This document shows, piece after piece, positions 25,381-33,179 of a stretch of 64,000 nt of DNA. The DNA is from Bacillus glycinifermentans (GTDB taxonomy: Bacteria > Bacillota > Bacilli > Bacillales > Bacillaceae): positions 35,870 through 99,869 of the forward strand of contig NZ_LECW02000035.1 in assembly GCF_001042475.2 (NCBI RefSeq), read 5' to 3'. Position 1 is the first letter of the stretch, and each line of letters opens with the position of its first letter. The position numbers and the translations under genes are program-made. The notes below the pieces were generated by a model that worked only from the letters and a program-made list of their open reading frames with translations, did not search any database and was not told the DNA's origin.

Positions 25381-26916
25381 CAAGACGTATACAAATCCTG
25401 TAATGACAGGTTTTCATCCTGATCCGTCGATTATCAGGGTCGGCGACGACTACTATATGGCGAACTCCACCTTTCAGTATTTTCCGGCGATTGCGATTTC
25501 CCATTCTAAGGATTTGGTGCATTGGCACATCATCGGCCACGGCATTACCGAAAATGACGGTTTGGACCTTTCTGAAATTAAAGATTCCCACGGCATATGG
25601 GCGCCCGATTTATCGTATCATGACGGAACCTTCTACATTTTCGCGACCTTCAGGCTGAACGAGCCGACCATGATCAACGGAAAAAAGCTGATCCGCAGAC
25701 AGATCATGATCAAATCAGATCGTCCGGAAGGCCCTTATACAAAGCCGGTATTCATCGATGAAGGCAGCGGTATCGATCCTTCCCATTTTGTCGATGATGA
25801 CGGAAAGCACTATATGCTGCTTAGTCCGGCATGCACGCTTTTTCCGCTAAATGACGAATGCACAGAAATCACAGGCACGCCGTCGCTGATTTGGGAAGGG
25901 ACGGGCAGAAGGGCGCCGGAAGGGCCCCATCTCCTCAAAACAAATGGATATTATTATGCCATTTTGGCTGAAGGAGGAACAGGCTATTCCCATTCGATCA
26001 CGATCGCGCGCTCCAACCATTTATACGGTCCATATGAGCCGTGTCCGCATAATCCGATTTTAACGCAAGCAGATCCCGATGCCGTTTTGCAGCGGGCAGG
26101 CCACGGCAAGCTCGTCAAAACGCAAAACGGCGAATGGTGGGCGGTATACCTGTGCGGCCGGCCGAATGAAGGTAACTTCACAACGTCGGCAGAGAAACCG
26201 CCTTGGACCCCGTGCAATGGAGAGAAGACGATTGGTTTGTCATTAACAATTTACACGGTCCGAGCACGATCCAGGCCGCCCCGAACCTTCCGGAAGTCAA
26301 ATGGGAGGAAAAGGATTTCGATGATTTTCTTGATGATTCGCTTGATTTACAGTGGCAGTTTGTCAGGAATCCAGACCATTCCGGCTGGTCTTTAACAGAA
26401 AAGCCGGGCTCTCTCAGGCTCTGGACAGGTGATGCTGATCTAGGCGAAATAAAAGCGAAAAATACGATCGTCAGAAGGGAAAAACACCACCAGTACAGCG
26501 CTGTGCTGAAGCTCTGCTTTGCGCCGTCGGAAAACGGGGAGCAGGCGGGGCTCACCTGTTATTACAGCACGAATAACTACTTGATATGCTGCCTCATCTA
26601 CGAAGACCGTTTGAAGGTCAAAGTGATCGAAAACCGAAACGGCGTTCAGAAAACGCTGGGCGAAAAAAACGTCAAGGAAGGGCCGATATATGTAAAAGCC
26701 GTCATCAATAAACAGACGAGGAATTTTTACTACAGCTATGAAGAAAAGCATTGGCACCATGTAGGCGGCACGGAAGACGCCACCTTTTTAAGCGATGAAG
26801 GCTCCCGCGATGAAAAAGGCCATACGGGGACGATGGTCGGGATGTTTGCGAACAACGGTGGAAGCAACAGGGGGATACCCGCCGACTTTGACTGGTTCCG
26901 CTACACGGCTTTTTAA
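25370..26916 (+). pseudogene. Second GH43 glycosidase, broken by a one-base deletion
   Basis: The gene starts at ATG 25370 inside the end of the first GH43 gene. Frame 1 codes for an intact catalytic domain (HPDPSIIRVGDDYYM, GIDPSHFVDDDGKHY, APEGPHLLKTNGYYYAILAEGGT) up to PNEGNFTT. At about 26183-26185 (ACAACGTCGGC) one base is missing; the family sequence VGRETALDPVQWREDDWF resumes in the next frame and runs to 26916 with the C-terminal beta-sandwich (DDSLDLQWQFVRNP ... ADFDWFRYTAF). As it stands the catalytic domain is followed by about 70 wrong residues ending at 26395. Either a recent pseudogene or a base-calling error. Confidence 0.85.
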
Positions 26917-27767
26917 TAATCTCTGCTCTTTTTCCGGTACTGAAGCGGCGGGATGCCGACGATGTCTTTAAATACCTTGTTGAAGTGGCTGATATGCCTG
27001 AATCCGGTTTTTTCGGCTATGCTCAACATCTTCTCATCCGTATCGCGAAGGTATTTTTTCGCCTCCCGAATTCTGATGTGCCGGATATATTCATGAAGAT
27101 GAAAGCCTGTGACTTTTTTAAACGCCCTGCTTAAATAGGAAGGGCTGATGTAAAACCGTTGTGCCAATCCGTTCAGCGTGATCGTTTCATGAAAGCGCCC
27201 GTTGATGTATGAGGCGATTTCCGATATTTTTTCGTGCATCGGATGAAGCTTCGGACCCTCTTTTTGGCCGCCGCTTTGGAGGGAGCGGTAAATGCTGAAC
27301 AGCAATTGAAACAATAAAGCCCTGACGACATCCTCATACCCGTCTTTCTTGAGCCTGCACTCCCGTTTCATGTCCAAAAGAAGCTGTTCGACAGATGTTT
27401 GTTCTCTCAGCGGAAGCGAGATGCAGTTTGTATGCTCAGGAAACGGAAGCAGCGGGTGTTTGCTGCATGCGAGAAGCGGCTTGATGAAATCGTGGGAAAA
27501 ATTGACCAAAATCCGCTCGAACTCCTGAACTTCCGTACTTGACGTTCTGTGTACGTCATGGGGGTTGATGAAGATCAGACTGCCTTTTTCGGCGGTATAT
27601 ACCTTTTGGTTAATAAAATACGTTCGTTCGCCGTTCAGCAAATAATACAATTCATAGCCTTCATGACCATGCGGTGCGTTCATTTCGGTAAAACCTTTTC
27701 TTTGCATGTACTGAATCGAAAAAGAACGCTCGTCAATGTAATATTTGGGGTGAAGCATGGCGGGCAT
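26913..27767 (-). CDS. AraC-family transcriptional regulator of the GH43 locus
   Basis: A 284-residue regulator: an N-terminal cupin sensor domain (about 25-120; HGHEGYELYYLLNGERTYFI, GSLIFINPHDVHRT) and a C-terminal AraC DNA-binding domain (about 185-284; ITLNGLAQRFYISPSYLSRAFKKVTG, SIAEKTGFRHISHFNKVFKDIVG). It converges on the GH43 genes with a 4-base overlap at the stops and is divergent from the solute-binding lipoprotein, so it probably activates xylan/arabinan oligosaccharide use. ATG 27767 lies close to AAAGGAG; ATG 27758 is the alternative start. Confidence 0.88.
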   Translation of the reverse strand: MPAMLHPKYYIDERSFSIQYMQRKGFTEMNAPHGHEGYELYYLLNGERTYFINQKVYTAEKGSLIFINPHDVHRTSSTEVQEFERILVNFSHDFIKPLLACSKHPLLPFPEHTNCISLPLREQTSVEQLLLDMKRECRLKKDGYEDVVRALLFQLLFSIYRSLQSGGQKEGPKLHPMHEKISEIASYINGRFHETITLNGLAQRFYISPSYLSRAFKKVTGFHLHEYIRHIRIREAKKYLRDTDEKMLSIAEKTGFRHISHFNKVFKDIVGIPPLQYRKKSRDY

Positions 27768-27777
27768 TTCTCCTTTT

Positions 27778-27791
27778 TGAAAACGTTATCT
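27778..27791. promoter_or_regulatory. Candidate CcpA cre box between araC-type gene and lipoprotein gene
   Basis: TGAAAACGTTATCT matches the cre pattern in 13 of 14 positions (last base T instead of A) and fills much of the 46-base gap between the divergent start codons. Confidence 0.55.
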
Positions 27792-27813
27792 TTTTAGAAA
27801 CGGGAGGGACAGC

Positions 27814-29260
27814 ATGTACAGATTGTTTTGTTTAGTGTTGTTGTTCGCATTTACAGCCGGCTGCGCAAATGATGAAGAAGCGGCGACAGAAGAGGGGACT
27901 GCACTTACGATTGACTGGCTGGTTCCGCTTCATACCCCGCAGCCGCCGAAAGGCGAAGCGCTTGCTATGATTGAAGAAAAGACGAATATGAAGCTTGACC
28001 TTATATGGGTTCCGGACTCGACCAAGGAAGAACGCCTCAATGCTGTGCTTGCCGGCGGGCACATGCCTAAAATCATCATGCTGCCGGACCTTGACGACTC
28101 CGCAGCCGTAAATGCTTTGCGGTCGGGGATGTTTTGGGAAATCGGTCCGTTTTTGAAAGACTATCCGAATTTAAAAAAACTGGATAAAACCATTTTAAAA
28201 AATATCTCGATTGATGGCAAAGTTTACGGGATTTATAGAGAACGGCCGTTGGCGAGACAGGGTGTCGTCATCCGCAAAGACTGGCTCGACAATCTCGGAC
28301 TGGACATGCCGGAGACAGTGGAGGATCTATACAGCATTGCCAAAGCGTTCACAGAACAGGATCCTGACCAAAATGGAAAGGACGATACGATCGGTCTTGC
28401 CGACCGCAACGATTTGGAATTCGGGGCTTTTAAAACGATGGCATCGTATTTCGGAGCCCCGAATAAATGGGGACAGACCGAAGACGGAAGCTTGTTTCCC
28501 GATTTTCGAAGCGGCGCATATCAAGAAGCGATGAAATGGATGAGAAGGCTTTACGACGAAGGACTGATGAATCGGGATTTTGCGGTGACAAGCAAAACAC
28601 AGCAGCAGGACTTGGTGATCCAAGGAAAAGCGGGGATATATATCGGAACGATGAGCGATGCGATGAATTTGCGCGATCAAGGCTTGAGCTTGAATTCTGA
28701 CTTTGAGCTTGATATCGCAAACCGCATCAAAGGCCCCGACGGCAAGGAGCAAACATGGGCGCCATTTCAAAGTCAAGCGTCAAAATGGAAAAAGAGGTTA
28801 AGCAGATCCTTGTGTTTTTTGACCGAATCGCTGAAGAGGATCTTAACCATTTAATGCTGTACGGCATTGAAGGCGTTCACTATAAAAAAAGGGAGATCAA
28901 CACTACATTCGAAAACAAGAAAACTATCATCGATGGGAGGCGGACATTCAGCCGCTGCAGCAGCTGATCGGCATAAACAAGCAGGCGTTGAAAAGCGCAG
29001 TGGATCCGCTGCGCGCCAAACACGAGAAGCTGGAAAAAGACAACCGGGAGATTGCCGTTGCCAATCCGGCTGAGCCATTGTGCTCCACAACCCAGATGGA
29101 CAGAGGGACGGAATTAAAAAAGATCATCGATGATGCGACATTTCGATTTATTCTTGGAGAAATTGACGAAAAAGGCTTTGAGGAAGCCGTCAAGAAATGG
29201 GAAAACCAGGGCGGGGAAAAGATCATCGAAGAGTTAAATGAAGATGCCAAAAAATCATAA
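27814..29260 (+). pseudogene. Sugar-binding lipoprotein (LplA/YtcQ type), broken by two one-base deletions
   Basis: ATG 27814 follows GGGAGGGACAGC. Residues 1-17 are a lipoprotein signal with lipobox FTAGC. The family 1 solute-binding fold for oligosaccharides continues (IDGKVYGIYRERP, VVIRKDWLDNLGLDMPETVEDLY, DPDQNGKDDTIGLA) to about 28781. There the A4 run at 28782-28785 seems one base short; the correct sequence KMEKEVKQILVFFDRI goes on in the next frame to the A7 run at 28884-28890, again one short, after which GDQHYIRKQENYHRWEAD ... EKIIEELNEDAKKS completes the protein in the third frame, ending 29260. No permease genes accompany it. Confidence 0.85.
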
Positions 29261-29285
29261 AAGCCCCTGGGAAAGGGGCTCTCCG

Positions 29286-29900
29286 TCACCGGACTTGAAG
29301 AACGGACGTTAAATAGTGCTTCAATGCTTCGATCTGTCCCAGTGCATCGGCTTCAGCCTTTCCTAAATAAATCGTCTGCATGACGATGGCATCATTCATG
29401 TTCATGAAAAACTTTGTAATCGTTTCGATCGGCTGAAGCGGATCAAATTCGCCATTGTCTGCGCCTTTTTGCAAAAGCTCGGTGAAATGAGCGGCAAACG
29501 TTTCATACCTTTTGGTAAGGTATGTTTTCCGTGAACCGTTCCGCCAGCTTGTAAAGAAATATTCAAATTGGACGGCTGCAAACGAATCCGCAATCTCATC
29601 CAGCCCTTCTTTAAAATCATCGATATACGAGAGAATGATGCTCCATACGCTTTCATCAGACTTTGAGCGTTCCTGCAAATCTGTCAAAAAAACGTCAAGA
29701 TGCTCTTCAATGATGTGTTTGAACATGTCTTCGGTGCTTGAAAAATAAAGATACACGCCCCCGCGGCTGAAGCCGGATTCTTCAACGATGTCTTTCATCG
29801 TCGTCATTTCAAAGCCTTTACGCTTAAACACACGTTCCGCAGCTTTTAAAATCTCAGCCTTCCGTCTGTCTTTCTGTTCCTGTGTGATTTTCGGTGACAA
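29286..29900 (-). CDS. yfiR: TetR-family regulator YfiR
   Basis: A 204-residue repressor. TTG 29900 is the start (GGGGG seven bases upstream), so it begins MSPKITQEQK. The helix-turn-helix is clear (ILKAAERVFKRKGFEMTTMKDIVEESGFSRGGVYLYFSS); the rest is the helical ligand domain (TetR_C). Its first 47 bases overlap the end of yfiS, with which it must be cotranscribed. It probably controls the pair through the perfect palindrome at 31137-31158. This matches the B. subtilis yfiR-yfiS neighbourhood. Confidence 0.88.
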   Translation of the reverse strand: MSPKITQEQKDRRKAEILKAAERVFKRKGFEMTTMKDIVEESGFSRGGVYLYFSSTEDMFKHIIEEHLDVFLTDLQERSKSDESVWSIILSYIDDFKEGLDEIADSFAAVQFEYFFTSWRNGSRKTYLTKRYETFAAHFTELLQKGADNGEFDPLQPIETITKFFMNMNDAIVMQTIYLGKAEADALGQIEALKHYLTSVLQVR

Positions 29901-31122
29901 TCGGTGTCCCCCTTCCTTTGGATAACATGATAACCGCCGCCCCCAGGACTGCCAGCAGGCTTCCGGAGAGGACGAATGCGTTTTTGACGCCGGCCCATTC
30001 TGCGAGAAGGCCGCCGCAGCTCATTCCCGCCACAGACCCAAAAGTGGTCGCGCTTTGTATGGTCCCGAAGATGCGCCCGCTGTATGAAGCCGGAACGGTT
30101 TGCTGGGCGAGGATATGAAAAGGAATGTATACGAGGGAAAATCCAGACCCTGCAAAGAAAAAAACGGTTAAAAATAACACGTGCAGCCATTCGCCGGCGA
30201 GACCGGCGACAAACGGCGCACTTCCGATCGAAATCCCGAGCATCATCGAGCCGCCGATAAAAAAGCGTAAAAACGACCGGATCACGATTTTGCCGAGGAA
30301 AGCGGTCGTTAAAAGCATTCCTGCCCCGCTTGCCGACATACAAGTTCCGATCAGTTCGGCAGGGGCCCCCGGGAGCTCCCGGATGAGCACGACGATTTGT
30401 GAATCCGCGATTTGCAGCACCAATATGACAAAAAAGGATACAGCCAAGCCGGTGAAAAGCAATCTGTTTTTTTGAATGAAGACAATCCCTTGTTTAAAAT
30501 CAGCAAACAGCCGGACGGGTGATTTCAGCCTGCCAGATCTTCGCTCAAGATAGGGATCTTTCGGCAAAGCGAAAAGGAGAAGGCCTGACAGGAGAAACAA
30601 TGCCGCATTGACGTAAAAGGAGACATGGATGCTAAAGGCTGCGATCAATCCCCCAGCAATCGCAGGTCCGATGATTTTGCTCCCGTTGTCGATCATTCCG
30701 CTGACAGAAACGGCTTTCTGCATGTGCGGTTCAGGAACGATTTCTTTTAATTTACCATTTTTAGCAGGGACGAAAAAAGAAGAAAATGAGCTTAGAAGAA
30801 ATAATAAAACGTAAAGGCTCCATATTGATTCGGCGAATAACATCAAATAAGCCGTGCAAGACCGTCCGATTTCAGAGGTGATCATGATCGTTTTCCGGTT
30901 ATAGCGATCTGCAAGCACCCCCGCGAACGGCGTGATGCCGATCACAGGAACGGCAAAACACATCATCAATGCCGACATTTCCAAAGGAGACGCCTGAAAT
31001 TGAAACCCGGCCAAACTTAAAACCGCCAATACCTGAATCCAATCGCCAAAGCTTGAAAGAATTTGAGACCCCATCAGTATGAAGAAAGGTCTGTTCAGAG
31101 CCAATCTGTTTTCAGCGTTCAT
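29854..31122 (-). CDS. yfiS: MFS efflux transporter YfiS
   Basis: A 422-residue membrane protein with twelve predicted segments, of the enterobactin-exporter/MFS_3 type (RPFFILMGSQILSSFGDWIQVLAVL at the N-terminus, GVLADRYNRKTIMI in the 2-3 loop). AAGGAGGACAT precedes ATG 31122. Substrate unknown; the linked TetR regulator suggests an inducible drug or metabolite exporter. Its 5' leader contains a 22-bp palindrome directly before the ribosome site. Confidence 0.88.
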   Translation of the reverse strand: MNAENRLALNRPFFILMGSQILSSFGDWIQVLAVLSLAGFQFQASPLEMSALMMCFAVPVIGITPFAGVLADRYNRKTIMITSEIGRSCTAYLMLFAESIWSLYVLLFLLSSFSSFFVPAKNGKLKEIVPEPHMQKAVSVSGMIDNGSKIIGPAIAGGLIAAFSIHVSFYVNAALFLLSGLLLFALPKDPYLERRSGRLKSPVRLFADFKQGIVFIQKNRLLFTGLAVSFFVILVLQIADSQIVVLIRELPGAPAELIGTCMSASGAGMLLTTAFLGKIVIRSFLRFFIGGSMMLGISIGSAPFVAGLAGEWLHVLFLTVFFFAGSGFSLVYIPFHILAQQTVPASYSGRIFGTIQSATTFGSVAGMSCGGLLAEWAGVKNAFVLSGSLLAVLGAAVIMLSKGRGTPIVTENHTGTERQTEG

Positions 31123-31136
31123 ATGTCCTCCTTATA

Positions 31137-31158
31137 AAAACGACACATGTGTCGTTTT
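31137..31158. promoter_or_regulatory. Perfect 22-bp palindrome, probable YfiR operator
   Basis: The half site AAAACGACACA is followed by its exact complement TGTGTCGTTTT, centred at 31147/31148, fifteen bases before the yfiS start codon on the minus strand. Size and symmetry fit a TetR-family operator. Confidence 0.8.
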
Positions 31159-31282
31159 GTTCTATTCTACCAAACGTTTTATGGAAAAACATCAGTTTTT
31201 TGGAATATAGGGTCAACTTCTTTAAAACCTGTTAAATAAACAATATAATTCCATAGAGGAAAGCATAAAGGAGGAGCTAAAG

Positions 31283-31870
31283 ATGGAGGTTGCCGTTATA
31301 TACGCACATCCCAATCCAAACAGTTTTAACGGAGCGATTCTGAACGAGGTGAAAAAAGCGCTTGAGGATGGAAACCATTCCTATACGGTCATCGATCTGT
31401 ACAAAGAGCGTTTTGACCCGGTCCTTGTATTCAATGAAAAGAAACGGCGGTCTGACATGAAGGGCGACCCTGAAACGGCGGAATACCGGAAGATTATGAA
31501 AAACGCAGATCACCTCATCTTGATTTATCCGTTGTGGTGGGGCGGAATGCCGGCGATTTTAAAAGGGTTCATCGATCGCGTATTTGTCGCCGGTGAAGCC
31601 TATACTTATGAAGGGAAGCTGCCGAAAGGACTGCTGAAGGCGCGCACGGCTTCGGTTTATTATACGGCTGATGCACCCGGCTGGTATCTGCGGTTTTGGC
31701 GGCGGGATGCCGACTGGATTACCGTTAAAGACAACATCTTGAAATTTTGCGGCGTTCGGCGTGTCAGACGTTTTTTATTTCCGCAAGTGAAAGACAGCAC
31801 GGTTGAAAAACGAAAAAAATGGCTTGATCGCGTATATCGGTCGGCAGCCTTTTCATCTAAAGGGGGATGA
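31283..31870 (+). CDS. Flavodoxin-fold NAD(P)H-quinone reductase
   Basis: A 195-residue protein of the Flavodoxin_2 family (MdaB/Kef-ancillary/YwrO type). Visible: EVAVIYAHPNPNSFNGAIL for the phosphate loop, DLYKERFDPVL, and LILIYPLWWGGMPAILKGFIDRVF, which binds FMN or FAD and stacks on the ring. These enzymes reduce quinones with two electrons. Promoter candidate TTTAAA (31221) - 17 - TATAAT (31244). Its stop overlaps the start region of the next gene, so it is cotranscribed with the Nudix hydrolase. Confidence 0.85.
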   Translation: MEVAVIYAHPNPNSFNGAILNEVKKALEDGNHSYTVIDLYKERFDPVLVFNEKKRRSDMKGDPETAEYRKIMKNADHLILIYPLWWGGMPAILKGFIDRVFVAGEAYTYEGKLPKGLLKARTASVYYTADAPGWYLRFWRRDADWITVKDNILKFCGVRRVRRFLFPQVKDSTVEKRKKWLDRVYRSAAFSSKGG

Positions 31871-31872
31871 TG

Positions 31873-32493
31873 ATGGAAAAGAATACGAAATGGCTTGATT
31901 GGGCCAAGGAAATACAGGCGCTTTCACAAGCAGGGCTCGCGTATACAAAAGACGATTTTGACAAGGAGCGCTTTCTGCGTCTTCGCGAGATCAGCTGCGA
32001 AATCATCGCCGGGTACACAGAGGCCGATTTTTCGAAAGTAAAAAAGCTGTTTGCCGGCGAATCAGGTTACCAAACGCCAAAAGTAGATGTCCGCGCCGTC
32101 ATATTCAAAGCGGACCTCCTCCTCCTCGTGCAGGAAAAAGCGGACGGCAAATGGGCGCTTCCCGGCGGATGGGCGGATATCGGCCTGACGCCGAAGGAGA
32201 TCGCCGTTAAAGAAGTGTTCGAAGAAACAGGCTTTAAGGCTGAAGCCGGAAAGCTTTTGGCCGTCATGGATAAAAAACGCCACAACCATCCGCCTTCAGC
32301 TTACCATGTCTACAAAATGTTTATCGCCTGTGATATTGTTGGAGGGAAGGCAGCCGCGGGAACGGAAACGAAAAACCTCGGTTTTTTCTCATTGGAAGAT
32401 CTGCCTGATTTATCAGAGGCAAGAAATACGTACGCTCAGATCAAATTTCTTTTTCAAGAAAAAAACGGTTCCGATCAGGTGTACTGTGACTAA
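31873..32493 (+). CDS. Nudix hydrolase, YjhB type
   Basis: A 206-residue protein. ATG 31873 is the best placed of three adjacent ATG codons after AAAGGGGG. An N-terminal helical part (about 1-65; WAKEIQALSQAGLAYTKDDFD) precedes the Nudix domain with LPGGWADIGLTPKEIAVKE and VFEETGF, i.e. the Nudix box with the first glutamate replaced, as I recall for the YjhB subfamily. Likely substrate is an NDP-sugar or ADP-ribose type nucleotide. It lies between a reductase and yfiT, possibly as one transcript. Confidence 0.82.
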   Translation: MEKNTKWLDWAKEIQALSQAGLAYTKDDFDKERFLRLREISCEIIAGYTEADFSKVKKLFAGESGYQTPKVDVRAVIFKADLLLLVQEKADGKWALPGGWADIGLTPKEIAVKEVFEETGFKAEAGKLLAVMDKKRHNHPPSAYHVYKMFIACDIVGGKAAAGTETKNLGFFSLEDLPDLSEARNTYAQIKFLFQEKNGSDQVYCD

Positions 32494-32508
32494 AAGGGGG
32501 CAATCACA

Positions 32509-33039
32509 CTGGAAGATCTAAGATATCCAATCGGAACATTTCAAGCTCCGCACCAGACGGATAAACAAGAGCGCGCTGATTTGATCAGAGCACTGAAACA
32601 AGCGCCCGCTATGCTGAAAAAAGCCGTATCAGGGCTGAATGACACGCAGCTTGATACGCCTTACCGAACGGGAGGATGGACGGTTCGCCAAGTCGTCTCC
32701 CATATAGCCGACAGCCATCTGAACGGTTATATACGCTGCAAACTGGCCCTCACGGAGGAAACGCCGCTCATCCGGCCGTACGATGAGCAAAAATGGGCGG
32801 GACTGGCCGACTCCCTTACATTCGATCCGCAATTGGCAATAGAGCTTTTGGAGCCGCTTCACAACCGCTGGGCAGCTCTCTTTGAAGCGCTGACAGATGC
32901 GGATTACGATAAAGCGTATTTACACCCGGACACCGGGGAGGAGATCAGCCTCCATCATGCGCTTGCCCTTTATGTTTGGCATTCGAAACACCATACTGCC
33001 CATATCACGTCGCTTCGGGACAGAACAGGCTGGATCTAG
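32509..33039 (+). CDS. yfiT: Bacillithiol transferase / DinB-fold metal protein YfiT, probable CTG start
   Basis: A DinB/YfiT-fold enzyme; the family includes bacillithiol S-transferases. Zn ligands are visible in VVSHIADSH and VWHSKHHTAHI. Homology to B. subtilis YfiT begins at LRYPIGTFQAP, which is coded from about 32515. No ATG, GTG or TTG exists in frame between the preceding in-frame stop (32491-32493) and 32580, but CTG 32509 lies eight bases after AAAAGGGGG. From CTG the protein has 176 residues, the expected length; from TTG 32581 it would lack 24 N-terminal residues. It follows the Nudix gene by 15 bases. Confidence 0.82.
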   Translation: MEDLRYPIGTFQAPHQTDKQERADLIRALKQAPAMLKKAVSGLNDTQLDTPYRTGGWTVRQVVSHIADSHLNGYIRCKLALTEETPLIRPYDEQKWAGLADSLTFDPQLAIELLEPLHNRWAALFEALTDADYDKAYLHPDTGEEISLHHALALYVWHSKHHTAHITSLRDRTGWI

Positions 33040-33049
33040 CAATGAAACG

Positions 33050-33068
33050 CGCACTCGGCGCGTTTTTT
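33050..33068 (+). terminator. Short terminator after yfiT
   Basis: Stem ACGCGC / GCGCGT around ACTCG with a following T7 run. Confidence 0.7.
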
Positions 33069-33179
33069 TGCTTGACTGTCTGATTTCCCGGCGGGTTGTT
33101 AAAAATGTGAAAAGAAGATGTTTTAAAATAAGAAGACGAGGGAATCGATTGAAACATACGATAGAGAGAAGAGGTATTC

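Noticed and set aside
28884..28890. Programmed frameshift in the sugar-binding lipoprotein gene
   Set aside because: A second shift at an A4 run is needed as well, there is no stimulatory structure evident, and this family is not known to use frameshifting.
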